DNA of 64,000 nucleotides from Homarus americanus (GCF_018991925.1 NW_024748870.1:4293436-4357435); one strand, 5' to 3'; counted from the stretch's first letter, positions 12,201 through 22,948 are shown. The notes: generated from the letters alone by a model not told the origin. Numbers and translations are program-made.

Positions 12201-15200
12201 TTCTTTACCATAATATGACCTCCAACATTTCAAAATATATTGCCTCGGCGAATAGATTTGACAGCGACACTTGTCTGATCTTTCCTTTCTCTTTTATGTC
12301 AACGAATAAAACACACAAACATAATTCAGCCATCCAGATAATGTCTCATTTGGATCGATCTACGACAACATGTTACGTGTGTACGATCGTGTTTGAGACA
12401 AATCTCGGCGGGACTAATAGATACTGTACCCATTAATGCAGTATAGTGTCAAAATATTGATGTTCACTGTACTGACAGACTAACACATGTAAGTGACAGT
12501 CCTCAGATAGACGTACCTGTTTTGATGACAATTTAGTTCCCTTATAACATTACTTAAACAGTTACAGGAGTAGAAAACATAAAGGCAAATGACTTGTATT
12601 TTTGATCGTCACCATCCTTGGTCTGACACTAGCACAAGTTTTAGAGAAATTTTGCACATAACAGCTTACTCCCAATATGCATGACATATTTACATTTTGG
12701 AATTATATTTCATTGCTCTTTAGATTAATGTTCCCTTTGTATAATATCTCTTATTGGTGTCTAAGGATTATAAACTAGAATTCTGTAGTGTCTCTCCTGT
12801 CTATAATGTGTACTGTACCCCAATTACTGTCCAAGCTTCTTCATTATACACTTACGTTAGGCCTGTGCTTCTTCATTATACATTTTAAATGATGTAAAGT
12901 ATTGAAATATATTTAGGCAGGAATATGTAAATATTGTGATAATTGTACATCTCTATTTAAAGAGACCCTTCTGGTATATTGGAGTCACAACAACAAAACA
13001 ATTCATTCATCCCGTCTTGAACTACAATATAGGTGAATAATTTTCATGTTTTTGTGTGACAGTAGCAGACAGCTGCCTCACGCTGCCGACTCCACGTTTA
13101 GGATAGTTTTACCTACAAAAATTGTATCAAACATTTTCTAGAGAATATATCATTACCGAGTTAAAATCCTGTTTTGTTTTACATCACTTTCAGTAAGAAT
13201 GCTGTGGAACTCTACCATGTTCAGATATGGCTAACAAATTTACCAATAATTTAGCCATTCATGTTCAGACTTCCTCCTTTACCTCATAGTGTCTCCTCAA
13301 GAACCTCGCAGTAACAGGAACTAGGATGGGGGGCTCAGATTTAAACAGAATAATATCAGTATTTACATTCCTGGCCTAAGACTACAGAGATCATTTTAAG
13401 AGGCTGGGTGTTGCTGAGTTATGGATGGATGGATGAGTTCGTCTTGGCTTCCCTCTCACTTATGTTCCAGGAGTCTCCGCTTTGATGTGTAACACTTTTA
13501 AACTCCCCCAAGTGTTCTCTTCAGCCTCTACAGCCATCTTCTGAGGGCAGGGTAAAGGGGAACATTGTTAACACTGACCAGATCTACAACAGCTCCGTGG
13601 TCTCAGTAATGACGCGTGACAGCCAAGTCTTTCTCTTCCCTGATCATCCACGCCCTCCGTCGATGGCATCCTAAAACTACCCACATGCTGCTCCGGCATA
13701 AACTCTCATAATAACTTATTCAGAATGTATATAGCGCGGGTAGAATACCTAAGTTATCATCAATCCATTCCCCAAACTGTAAATACTGATCAGTATATCA
13801 TTATCATGTACCAAAAATACAGCTGTAATATCTCGGATGGAGTAAGTTAACAGATTATTTTGTACCAGAGATAGAGATCAAATTTTTTTTTTTTGGGGGG
13901 GTTGACAAAAGGTCATTATACAGTCGTAGAAATACTGAATAGAGCTATAAGTTGTGAGGTTAATAGTAAGGACTAGACCTATACGTTGGTGGTGACTGTG
14001 AGGTGTATGGCAGGGGGACTTGAAGGTGAGCAGCGTGACGGGCCGCCTGGAGCCTGAGTACCCGGCCTGGCGGCGTAACCTCATCCGCTACCTCGTCACC
14101 CTCCCCATCGTCTTCTGCTCTTTATTCGCCGTCTTCATCGTCATGCTGCTCATCCTCCAGCTACAGGTGGGACACTACCTTGCTCTCTTCTTGAATCTTA
14201 ATATATCTGGTACGAGGACTGCGAGATCTTTGCATTTTTACAAGGTCTGATTTATCTGAGGCAGAGTTTAATAACAGACATTCTCTAAAGATCAACATTA
14301 CCTAATATAGACCATTGATTGTCGGATATAAAATATTTCAGTCTTACGGAAAGGCATTAAAGTTATGACAAATACATAACTCGAGCTTAATAGACACACC
14401 TACAACACGAAATTAGCGCTTGTCTAGAACACGTTTATGTAGCGGTGTTTGTGCCTGCAGGACCTGTGTGACGCCTTCATCTCGGCGCACGAGTACACCT
14501 TCTACCTGTCGTACGCTCCCAAAATCCTGATGGCCCTCACCATCTCCGCCTTCGACGAGGGTTACACTAAGGTGGCCGTCTGGCTCAACGATATGGGTAA
14601 GTCCCACCTGCAGGCTCAGACCTTAACACCTGAGGGCCCTACCTGTCCGTCCTATTACGGCTCCAAGCTCCATCTCTCCTCCCATTACATACACTATTTA
14701 GGATACAACCTGATGGTGTTATACTAATAGACTACAGTAGTTCAGCAACATACTGCACCCGTCTTGATGGGGAACAGTACACACACAACCAAACAACACT
14801 AACAACACGCACCAACACATAAGCTTAACACTCAACGAAGACTTTACTCAGTGTCTGGCCTTTTTTTTGTTCAAGAATCTCCTGACCAAAAGCAATGAAA
14901 GGCAGATAAACGGGTCCATGTAAACTACACCTCTATGTGTTTATGCAGTACTGGTCATCTCATAAGGCGCACACCACTGGAAAATTTATATTCATTTTTT
15001 TTTTTAGGTGAGGTGGCGATGACAAGTCGAATAGTCACCTAGGTCTCCGGGCTCTGGGATCACCTAAAACCAGTCGTCTCCCATATTCACCCAAGAGACA
15101 TCAGTGACTATCCGACTTGTCCTCGTCACCTATTTCAGGAGTTATGATTTTCTCACCTGAAAAAAGAAAAAAAACAACACAAGCGAACAACAATTCTCCA

Positions 15201-18200
15201 ATGGTGCAAACCTTATGAGACACCCTGTACATGGAGCCATCGTCAACAACAACAACTGATTGCACAACTATAGCAATGAGTGATTAGTATATGTATCTCT
15301 GTACAGTATTGAATCTAGAATTATATAGATGCGATTGATATAAAACTTTGATATATCCTAAGAGTCAAACTAAAGTGTTGTGTGTGTGTGTGTGTCATCC
15401 TCAGAGAACTACCGGGTGGAGGAGACGTATCAGAACCACCTCATCATCAAGCTGGCCGTGGTGAGTCTATACAGCCCTCCCTCACACCTCACACCCTCAC
15501 ACCCTCTTACCCTCACACCTCACACCACAACACACCCTCTTACCCTCACACCTCACACCACAACACACCCTCTTACCCTCACACCTCACACCACAACACA
15601 CCCTCTTACCCTCACACCTCACACACCTCACCCCATCACACCCTCTCACCCCTCACCCTCTACCTCACCCCCACACACCTCTCTCACCCCTCCACCCTCA
15701 ACAACACACCCTCTTACCCTCTCCATCACCCCCACACACCCTCTCACCCCTCACCCCCACCCTCACCCCTCACACACCCTCTTACCCTCACCCCTTCACC
15801 ACAACGTGATATAAGGTAACTCGTTTTACTCCTATGTAATGTCCTAATGACGAGTGTACCTACGTGTACCTCTATCACGTTGTTCGAAAAGTTGAGTATT
15901 GTGTAAAATCAAAGTCTTCGAGTTTATTGATGGAAAATTTTATCGGTTTTCTAAAGGTAATTGTAGGTGGAAGTTTATTGAAGGTGAACAACACAATAGT
16001 TCCAGAGGGAGAGTTTGCTACATGAACGGAGGAAGAAAAAAAATGGGAATATTGAGATAAATTTATAAATATTTCAGATACTTGTAAATATAAGTTTAAG
16101 GCAGCATCTTGTATCGTGTTGCTAGACAGTGATGGTATAATGTTGTGTTACAGTTCCGGTTCGTTAACTCGTTCCTGTCGCTGTTCTACATCGCCTTCTA
16201 CCTGCAGGACATGGAGCGTCTCAAGGAGGTCAGTCACTTTAGAAGGGAAATTATCATGTAAATTATTAGTAAATGTTGTAAGTCTTTCATGATAGCAACC
16301 AACAAAAACTCTGATACTGTAAAGCATAAATGTGGCAAAGAGTCGAAGTTGAGGGTGGTGGCACTCAACAGTAGTACCAGAAGTGCCACCAGATGTCTCT
16401 ACTTAAGGCACCAACCAACACAAACACGAACGTAAATTGTAATCATCACATGCACACCTGCTGTGATCGTAAGCAGACATAAATTATGGAGAAATAACCA
16501 AACAGATATAAACAAATGTATAGGCTATAGTTTTTGAGGATAATGCAACTACCCTACCCCTAAGAACACACTTTATGACAGTACATTGTAAACTGTAATG
16601 GAGCTTCACTTTACCATTCGACGCATCAGCAGCCAAACACGAAAGACAAGACGGTACCTCCATATTACCTGCAGACAAACAGGTTAGGTAGTCAGTCTTG
16701 CACTTTAACTCCTCACAACCACAACTTTCATCTCCTGGTGTATTATTAACAATGCCATGTCTGATATTATTACTTTAGCATCCCAGCTCCGCCTTGTAAT
16801 CCTCACACTCACCAACAACTCCTCAGCAATTGGCGGCACTGCTGCTGACGAGACAGGTTGTGGGCAACATCAGAGAGTCGTGTATCCCGTACCTGATGGA
16901 GCAGTTCAAGCTGGCTAAACTAAGCTTTGACCTGTACGGTGCACTGTCCCCCTCTGAGGAGACCAAGCAGCAAGACTGGCCCCAGGAAAACCCACCCCAG
17001 TCAGCAGGAGACACACAGGTGGGTGTTGTCACTCGTTATCTTGTCCCAATGTTGCCTCCCTGTAGCCCGCATCACCCCTCCCCATGTAGCTCCCATTACT
17101 GTTCAGTTAAATTGATATAAAATTACCCTGAGCCCGTTTATGAGGCTCCCTGTCCCAAACACCCGCCATATTGGTCTAAAAATGGAAAGACTTGCACATT
17201 ATCCTCATGGGTCTTATTACTGACAAGTGGCAAACAATATGGAGTGATTCCTCCTGCCAAATCAAGCTTAACATTGTCATTATGGACACAACTTTAAAGA
17301 ACTTCATAAGATTCGTTTGCTTGTTCATATAGATTCCGGAAGAGAAAGAGGAGGAGTCGAGTCCGGAGAGTGCGCCCAACAGCAACAAAGTGACACCAAC
17401 GGCCCCGTCTGGCGAGGAGGCAGTGAGCAGCACCGACCCGTTTCTGGCTCGCGGCAGCAGCAAGAATCGCATCGTCAGCCAAGCTGAGGTGGAGTGTAAC
17501 ATGTCCAGAGTGAGTCTCAATATTTATAATTTCCTTGTTGTCTAAGCTTATCATCATAGCTTTTTCACTGTCAATCTCCATCTTCCATACTACATACAGT
17601 AAAGAATAATCGTAAACTAATAAGATAATAGTGTAACTTATCTTAATGTTAAACTAGAACGATTTGAATGTGAGAAAACCAAAAGATTAATTAAATTAAC
17701 CCAGGAACTGAGTGAAACAGCCGTGTACTGTGCCTAAAGCTCTCTCCTAGACATAATTCATCCCCAATACTGTGAACGGAACAACACCTCACCAGTTCTG
17801 ATGACAATTACAGTACGAGGGAACGTTTGAGGACTACCTGGAAATGTTCATCCAGTTCGGCTACGTGACGCTCTTCTCCTCCGCCTTCCCGCTGGCCGCC
17901 ATGTGCGCCTTTCTCAACAACCTCATCGAAATCCGCTCAGATGCCTTCAAACTCTGTTGCGTCTTCCAGAGGCCCTTCAGCGACCGTGCCCAGAGCATTG
18001 GTGTGTGGCAGGTAGGTACTGGCTCCTGATTCTTGACCCGACTACATTTTTGGACTGATAATAATTCTTGACAACTTCATTTGCGTTTGTGGTCAGTTTA
18101 TCAACAAACTGGTGAAGCTCCTTGGTAAGCGTTTGTCTCCAGAATGTCATGTGGATTTAAAGGCCAACGGAAACTGTTTCATCCTTATCTCTCTTTTATC

Positions 18201-20211
18201 TTTGGTTCCTAATTGTTGTTTTTAAGTACTGTGGCTGTTTCCAAGATACTTATTTCAGTTATCAAATTCACATCATGTATTCAGCAACAACAGTACAGGT
18301 TTAACCCCTTGTCTCACCTGTATTAATACGATGAATACATTGTACCCATGAGACTAACTTGTTCTACTCAGAAGGACTAGTCATCGTACTCAAGGGGTTA
18401 AGTATTAGCGCAGATGTTTAAGACACTCATCATACGGTGTTAGTGCAAAGTGTCGATAATATCTATAATGTTGATCACAATATAAGTTAAAATGTTAAGA
18501 TACCATTAATGTAAACACCACCAAGTTGATGTACGTGTGTGTGTGTGTGTGTGTTGCAGGACGCCATGGAACTGATGGGAGTACTGAGCATCATGGTCAA
18601 CTGCATGCTGATTGGTCTGTCTGGCCAAGTGCACCGCATGTTCCCTGAGATGTCAATAGCTCACACCATCCTCCTCATCATCGTCCTCGAGGTGTGTTAT
18701 TCTCGAGTGTTTAGGTACAACATATACTGAGGCGTCATCTATTCTCATGCTAATATTTTAATCATTTCGAGGAGTAAAGAATGAGAGAGTATGACCTGTT
18801 CCAGCACGCCATGATCGCGTTGAAGTACGGCATCAGTTACGCCATCCCGGACATCCCAGAGTGGATCGCGACAGAGATGGCCAAGGTGGAGTTCCAGCGC
18901 CGGGAGGCTCTACGTCGCCTCTCTACCTCCAATTCCCCCCCAACCCGAGAGGACTCACAGCCTCCCTCTCCTCGGTGAGACAACTGGGCACGCAAGCTCA
19001 AGGTTTTTTATTTTTCTTATCATGGGAGGGTTGTTATATTTCGGGTTTTTAATTTTGTGGGCTATTTTTTCAATCTTTTCTACATTTTTTCTTTTGAACA
19101 AGACAAGCAGACCTCCTTCCCTTTGAGTATTCCTCACTTTTCACTTTGCCTGAATATCAAAGTTGCTTTAATCATATTCTATCTCAACCCCAGCAGGTAC
19201 TTGTTTGGGCATACGATAACGTCAACAGAGTATGTGGATAGCAGTGCCCAGACGGACATTATGTATTCCAGGAGGAGATCCTTCAAGACATCTCCCACCA
19301 GCACCATAGACGAGGATGACGTTCACTCTCCAGCGGAGTCGAGCAGCCAGAGAGGAAGTCTAAGTGAAGGGACGGCAGAGATGGGAGACATCGACGAGAA
19401 GGGAGAAGACGGGATGACATACCGTGAGCTGGATGAAGCGAGAATACGACCAATCGTACGACTAGGGCGGAGCGTCTCTGATTGTGAACGAGTCCGCCAC
19501 CGTGTACCACGCATCAACAGAGCGATGAAACAAGAAAGTAATGAATCCAATGACTCGGAGGAAGATTTAATAACAACAAAACAGTTTGACAGTCTGCCAA
19601 TGCTGTCAGCCCCGGCAGCCTTTGATAAAAAAAACAGATTGTTTAGGTTTTCCCCGGACAATGAAAATGCAATCGGGCAGATAAAGCCCAGATCTCGGCT
19701 TCTCGAGAAACCTGACTTTTCCCACGGACAATATGCTCAATTCTCTTCGCGGTCAGTCGAGTGTGTGTTAGACGCCACAGGGCATGGCCGCTTCACTGAC
19801 GACTCCACTGGCCACATCAGTGAGGAGGGCACCCCTGAAAACAGCGTGGCCAGTCGGACACCAACGCCTCCCCCAACTGAGGAACGCAAGAAGGCGACTC
19901 ACCCTCCTGTTACTCCTCGGGCCGAGGCACCAACGCCACCACACGCTGTCAACGAGCCCAAGGAACTTGTAATCCGAAAGAAACCGCCCATGAAGTTCCT
20001 TAAGCGTGCGCAGAGTTTGTCGTACGTGTTCAAACGCAATACTGCTAAACCAGAGAAGAAAAAGAAAGTAATACGCGACGACTACGCCGCGTTGACCTCA
20101 ACGAGAGAACCTCAAGGAGAGATGGCGCTCGTGCCTCTGGAGAAGTTGGTTCAGATCGACGACATCCAGATGCAGCCGTCACTCTCCAGCTATAACGTGA
20201 ACGGCGACTAA
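2172..20211 (+). CDS. ANO8: Anoctamin-8 (TMEM16H) homologue, 15 exons, N-terminus missing
   Basis: Spliced CDS with exons 2172-2274, 3344-3476, 4691-4807, 5150-5256, 7979-8164, 14014-14166, 14461-14596, 15405-15460, 16154-16228, 16827-17018, 17333-17509, 17814-18011, 18560-18691, 18805-18974 and 19197-20211. Every junction is AG/GT and all phases agree, giving about 982 residues plus TAA. The product is a polytopic anoctamin. Diagnostic segments are YFAWLGHYT (first membrane helix), [38 protein letters not shown] and [14 protein letters not shown], whose acidic residues match the family Ca2+/ion-binding site. The end of the membrane domain, [23 protein letters not shown], is typical of ANO8 rather than ANO1/10. 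Known role of ANO8: endoplasmic reticulum-plasma membrane contact tether that supports store-operated Ca2+ entry assembly. Channel or scramblase activity here is not shown. A long disordered C-tail follows, as in vertebrate ANO8. Upstream exons for the N-terminus were not found in 1-2171. Confidence 0.93.
2330..2560. repeat. (CTGT)n-type array
   Basis: Imperfect TGTCTGTCTG units in the ANO8 intron. A short (CAGA)n run lies at 2695-2720. Confidence 0.95.
2751..2819. mobile_element. Foldback element copy E (short)
   Basis: Left arm TTACCTGAGCATTAGACACC at 2751-2770 and right arm GGGTGTCTAATCTTCATGTG at 2789-2808 are inverted relatives with a core of about 20 bp, CCCAACGCTACTTAACTA. It matches the outer module of the foldback family found at 35.2, 36.0, 43.7 and 55.2 kb. 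No TTAGG array is present in this copy. Confidence 0.6.
3110..3176. repeat. (TAA)n microsatellite
   Basis: About 20 TAA units. A (GT)n run at 3290-3338 leads directly into the ANO8 acceptor. Confidence 0.97.
3344..3476 (+). CDS. ANO8: ANO8 exon: cytosolic domain before TM1
   Basis: Encodes [20 protein letters not shown]... and ends in phase 1. FF-x-x-x-ERQ-x-I-x-x-H is a conserved stretch of the ANO8/ANO10 branch. A (GT)n tract serves as the pyrimidine-poor lead-in to acceptor tgcag. The donor gtacgt runs directly into a 28-bp minisatellite. Confidence 0.9.
3480..4125. repeat. 28-bp minisatellite starting at an ANO8 donor site
   Basis: About 22 copies of CACCCGGCCATCAGTAGATA plus CTCTCCCT with indels and substitutions. 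The array begins a few bases after donor 3477 and fills much of the intron. Confidence 0.95.
4691..4807 (+). CDS. ANO8: ANO8 exon: cytosolic linker
   Basis: Encodes [20 protein letters not shown]... to ...FRYQPI. The LPLHD motif followed by a W-x-x-x-F helix precedes the first membrane helix in anoctamins. Phase 1 at both ends, flanked by cccacag and gtgagt. Confidence 0.9.
5150..5256 (+). CDS. ANO8: ANO8 exon: first transmembrane helix
   Basis: Encodes [20 protein letters not shown]... to ...VIGLIFW. I-x-x-YFG-x-K-x-A-x-YFAWLG is the family signature entering TM1. Acceptor ctgacag, donor gtaagg. Confidence 0.95.
5864..5938 (+). mobile_element. tRNA-derived SINE head (tRNA pseudogene)
   Basis: Pol III box A TGGTCCAGTGG at 5872-5882 and box B GGTTCAAATCC at 5915-5925, 32 nt apart as in tRNA genes. 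The T-arm folds (CCAGG/CCTGG). The start TCCTCG resembles arthropod tRNA-Asp, but the acceptor arm does not pair and the anticodon arm is poor, so this is not a functional tRNA. An AT-rich run follows (TAAAATAAATATATAT, about 5982-6005), consistent with a SINE body and tail. The family is not assigned. Confidence 0.7.
6196..6290. repeat. (GA)n microsatellite
   Basis: About 47 GA units followed by a short GT run. (GTA)n lies at 6331-6351. Confidence 0.98.
7979..8164 (+). CDS. ANO8: ANO8 exon: second transmembrane helix and EGWKR motif
   Basis: 62 codons. Membrane segment [20 protein letters not shown], then R-x-x-x-LAY-x-WGT, a conserved anoctamin signature just after TM2. Acceptor atttcag, donor gtgagt, phase 0. 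Confidence 0.95.
8165..14013 (+). other. Long ANO8 intron, no gene seen
   Basis: 5.8 kb of AT-rich unique sequence. I see no conserved frame, no RNA gene and only short homopolymers (for example poly-T at 11876-11892). Confidence 0.7.
14014..14166 (+). CDS. ANO8: ANO8 exon: third transmembrane helix
   Basis: 51 codons. An extramembrane stretch ending [18 protein letters not shown] is followed by the hydrophobic run [17 protein letters not shown]. The RR-x-x-RY-x-V-x-x-P arrangement is typical of the family. Acceptor atggcag, donor gtggga. Confidence 0.92.
14461..14596 (+). CDS. ANO8: ANO8 exon: fourth transmembrane region
   Basis: Encodes [20 protein letters not shown]... to ...VAVWLNDM, with helix [17 protein letters not shown]. 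It ends in phase 1, so the glutamate starting the next E-NYR segment is split across the intron. Confidence 0.92.
15405..15460 (+). CDS. ANO8: ANO8 exon: short segment before TM5
   Basis: A 56-bp exon encoding (E)[18 protein letters not shown]. The E-N-x-R-x-x-x-x-Y-x-x-x-L-x-x-K-x pattern leads into TM5 across all anoctamins. It is preceded by a short GT tract and followed by a CA/CT-rich minisatellite. Confidence 0.92.
15461..15800. repeat. CA/CT-rich minisatellite, about 33-bp unit
   Basis: Units of ACACCCTCTTACCCTCACAC plus CTCACACCACA repeat directly downstream of the 56-bp ANO8 exon, then degenerate into CCCCTCAC runs. Confidence 0.92.
16154..16228 (+). CDS. ANO8: ANO8 exon: fifth transmembrane helix
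   Basis: 25 codons, [20 protein letters not shown] then ERLKE. FVN-S-x-x-x-x-FYIAF is the TM5 signature. The Asn is aligned with a pore or Ca2+-site position in other anoctamins (family knowledge). Confidence 0.95.
16827..17018 (+). CDS. ANO8: ANO8 exon: TM6 region and start of cytosolic insert
   Basis: 64 codons. [17 protein letters not shown] is the conserved L-x-x-x-L-x-x-x-Q-x-x-x-N-x-x-E segment. It is followed by amphipathic [11 protein letters not shown] and a polar, acidic, Pro/Gln-rich run that begins the long insert characteristic of ANO8. Confidence 0.9.
17333..17509 (+). CDS. ANO8: ANO8 exon: disordered acidic insert
   Basis: 59 codons rich in E, S, P and T with no membrane segment, ending [13 protein letters not shown]8 proteins carry a large low-complexity acidic insert at this place, so the content fits, but sequence conservation is weak. 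Assignment rests on splice sites, phase 0 at both ends and codon continuity. Confidence 0.85.
17814..18011 (+). CDS. ANO8: ANO8 exon: TM7-TM8 with Ca2+-site acidic residues
   Basis: 66 codons. [20 protein letters not shown] leads to [14 protein letters not shown], then [16 protein letters not shown]. The E in the DYLE stretch and the E and D in EIRSDA align with residues that bind Ca2+ in ANO1-type channels. Their presence is seen in the sequence. Functional Ca2+ binding in this protein is inference. Confidence 0.95.
18305..18397. mobile_element. 93-bp palindromic MITE with piggyBac-like ends
   Basis: TTAA (18301-18304) then CCCCTTG, and CAAGGGG then TTAA (18398-18401) at the other end. Inner inverted matches TACGATGA and TCATCGTA support a hairpin-like element. 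piggyBac elements insert at TTAA and start with CCC. No transposase is present. It lies in the ANO8 intron 18012-18559. Confidence 0.7.
18560..18691 (+). CDS. ANO8: ANO8 exon: penultimate membrane helices
   Basis: 44 codons. [20 protein letters not shown], then SGQVHRMFP and the hydrophobic run [11 protein letters not shown]. Acceptor gttgcag follows a GT tract and the donor is gtgtgt. Confidence 0.93.
18805..18974 (+). CDS. ANO8: ANO8 exon: last membrane helix and cytosolic exit
   Basis: Encodes [20 protein letters not shown], then [18 protein letters not shown] and a Ser/Pro-rich run. AIPD-x-P-x-W and the basic/amphipathic helix after it close the anoctamin membrane domain. It ends in phase 2, and the split Arg codon is completed by G19197. 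Confidence 0.93.
19197..20211 (+). CDS. ANO8: ANO8 terminal exon: long disordered C-tail with stop
   Basis: About 337 codons ending in TAA at 20209-20211. There are no membrane segments. The tail is Ser/Thr/Glu-rich with proline-rich stretches ([24 protein letters not shown]) suitable for SH3/WW partners. A basic block contains RAQSLS, a plausible 14-3-3/basophilic kinase site, near a KKKK cluster. The phase fits the preceding exon. An open frame also runs back through the intron to 19057, so intron retention would not add an early stop from there, but the AG/GT pair at 18975-19196 is convincing. Functions of the motifs are inferred. Confidence 0.88.
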
Positions 20212-21570
20212 CACTCCCCTTCCTCACCCCGGCGAACATTCATCATGATTTAGCTGTAGAGTTAATCACAACTATAAGCATAAGTGTTTGTGTTAGGGCT
20301 GCCTGCCTGGCTGTCTAGTGGACGGTGAAGGAACAAAAATGAACCGTGAAAACATCTATCTGGCATAATAGTGAGTGCAGTTAATACTATCCTGCACTGT
20401 CCATATCTTCTGCATAATTACTATTCATGTCATATCTAAATCTTAGATTGGAATAGTAGTCGACCCAGAGATCGATAGTGTTTTCTATGTTATGGATGGA
20501 TAAGCCTTTCAGATCACTGGCGCTTGTAACAAGTGAGTGTGCGTGAAGCTGCCAGATAAAATGTGTGGACGTGTGGACGTTCTTGGCTGGTTACGTGTGT
20601 GTGTGTGTGCGTGTCTACATACATGCACCGCACACTGCCGGTCCGTACAGAGATCGCACATACATCTATATCGCCTCTGGTGTTGCCTTACAAAGTTCTG
20701 TTGCTCTTTTACAACAATAGTTTCCAAGTCATTGTGTAGGTGTGTGTGAGTGTGTGTTAGTGCGTGAGTGTGTGTGACAGCGTGTGAGTGTATTTACGAG
20801 TAAGCTTCCATAGCTTGCTAAGGCTTGTACATGTTTTCAATATTATTTATTTACAACAGTGTGTTAGGTGTGGGTGCGCGTATGTGAGGTGACAAAATAT
20901 TCAAATATGAAGATAAATATAAGATAATATATGTGCTCGTCGATCTTCGCAAACACTCTTTTCATCTATATCCTGTGTGTGACTCTATACATCACATCTC
21001 CGCTACTCCCCTACACGCTGTGTTTTCTACCAGATGATCCTGACTCTTGGTGTGAGGTGTCCCAGCATGCATGGTACTGTACAGTAGATGCCAGATAACC
21101 TTAGGACAGTTAACACACTCAAAATGGAAGTTGGGATATCAGCATTTATCTTCTCATTGACCTTTCATATTTTCATGTGATATATTATTTTTTTCGTTGT
21201 TTTAAGACATAAGGTGCAACTTACGTTTATAAAACTATAACGAGTGTAAAACAATGGCTGTGTACAAATTGTTTTAGTAACCGTTACACTCAGCAAGACG
21301 GAGGTGGAGCTACTGGTGAGAGCATCAGTGGTGCTCCAAACTTTACAACCACATGAATTAACACAAACTTTTTATGAGTTAAAGATTTATTTACCTCCAA
21401 AAGAGTATAATATTGTACACAAAGCAATGGAAATTGTTGACTGAAAACCTAATACAAAATAGAAAAGTGAATGATAAGTTTTTCTTCAAACCTTATCCTC
21501 GTTTTCTCAGTTAAGGACAGTGTGCAGTCGCCATCGTGTATATACTTGGCTGGGTCTCCCTTGCCATGTG
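20212..21570 (+). other. Downstream flank / probable 3'UTR of ANO8
   Basis: Follows the ANO8 stop codon and contains GT-rich runs (20594-20613, 20737-20790) but no coding signal. I did not find a clear AATAAA, so the transcript end is not placed. Confidence 0.4.
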
Positions 21571-22059
21571 TAATGCCTCATATGATCTCTGTTGTGTCAT
21601 GTTGGTGCGCTGCCCAAACTCTCTGACCAGAATTACAAGGTCTTGGAGCAGCTGAAGATTTGTAAAGCGAAAGTACTTGAAAAAGGTAAGTTATATGGAA
21701 GCAAGGAAACAGGTAGAGAGAGACCCGCAACGCAGATTGGGGATAGTCACAAAAAAGCGCTGTAGTTGACTGCTTTGGCACAGACAATCATTGAAAGTGC
21801 AGTACTTAGTGCGGCAAAAAAAAACTATTCCGGAGAATTCTACTACCACTCAAGGACACCACTGGCAGGCGTAGAGTACCTTGGTGGACGCCAGTTTGTC
21901 AACAAGCAATTCTTGAACGCAATACCTGGTACAGAATCCTTCATGGGGCTGTTACCCAAAGCAATCTGCTATAGAAGAAAATATGTAAGGCTCATGCACG
22001 TAGATTTATCACGGAGTACTCGCAGGTCCTGGCAAGAATACCTCTCCACTATCAAGGTA

Positions 22060-22141
22060 AGTTCGGAGGCTAAGTGAACACGTTCGGGAGCTAGGATGCT
22101 CGGGAACTAGCTCTCGAACGTGTTCGCCCAGCTTACGAACG
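22060..22141. repeat. Strong inverted repeat (hairpin)
   Basis: GAACACGTTCGGGAGCTAG (22076-22094) and CTAGCTCTCGAACGTGTTC (22107-22125) pair at 18 of 19 positions around a 12-nt loop. Weaker pairing extends outward to about 34 bp per arm. It lies inside the LINE remnant. Confidence 0.85.
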
Positions 22142-22302
22142 ACTGAGAAAACGGCTGTATTCCGGGCGGGCCAGAGGAGTTCTTTCATCCCCCAAACATA
22201 AAGTGAGGGACCAACTCTTAATAGCCCCAAGACATAACAGATTATCTCGCCCGTCAGATTGCCAGAGTGAGCAGCTCTTACTATAATCCCCATTTCACTC
22301 CA

Positions 22303-22424
22303 GTGAGGGGGCGGACCAGGAGGCAGCCTTGTTGTTTGACAGTGAGGGGGCGGACCAGGAGGCACCCCTGTTGTTTGACAGTGAGGGGGCGGACCAGGAG
22401 GCAGACTTGTTGTTTGACAGTAAG
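22303..22424 (+). repeat. 39-bp tandem repeat within LINE remnant
   Basis: Three to four copies of AGTGAGGGGGCGGACCAGGA plus GGCAGCCTTGTTGTTTGAC. The 39-bp unit keeps the frame and gives DSEGADQEA-x-LLF repeats. Confidence 0.9.
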
Positions 22425-22944
22425 GGGACCGGGACCGAAGACGAACTCCATCGTGCCCTCAAGTTCTCTAAGGGCATGAGTTCCGGACCCGACAAAATAA
22501 TGTGTGACATGTTGCAACACCTGAGCAGGACCAACCTAATCAAAGTGCTTTAGGTTTACAAAAAGATCTGGACGTCTCAAACGTTCCCTGACTCGTGACG
22601 CCTAAAACATGTACCGACTCCATGAAGGATGGCGACCTCATGAGCCCCAGTTCATTCAGACTACTGCACTTACGAATTGTCGATGTAGAGTAACGGGAAG
22701 AATACAAGAAAATAGATTGATAGTTTTTCTAGAGGACAACTCTTACTAAATGATCTACAAAGTGCCCCCTCCCCCCAGCAGGAGCTCACTAGATCATCTG
22801 GTATTATTGGAACATATTCAAAAGGCATTTAAAGCCATACCATCTTCTACCTGGAATACCTCTGCAGTGCGCACACCTCATTTGTGTTGCACTACACCTT
22901 ACCCATATGACAAAAAAAAACATTTACCTTTCATATCACACATT

Positions 22945-22948
<4 letters not shown>

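Larger units (their letters stand above)
21766..22860 (+). mobile_element. Decayed non-LTR retrotransposon (linker and RT N-terminal part)
   Basis: The frame at 21766-22077 ends with SRSTRRSWQEYLSTIK, like the segment between endonuclease and RT in LINE ORF2. The frame to 22551 carries ELHRALKFSKGMSSGPDKI, matching the SPGPDGI motif at the start of LINE reverse transcriptases, then a Trp-rich KIWTSQTFPDS. After stops, a further frame shows a SRSSLDHLVLLEHIQKAFK-type RT block (about 22780-22835). Frameshifts and stops are present and no catalytic FADD region is seen. It is 5'- and 3'-incomplete; clade not assigned. Confidence 0.7.
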
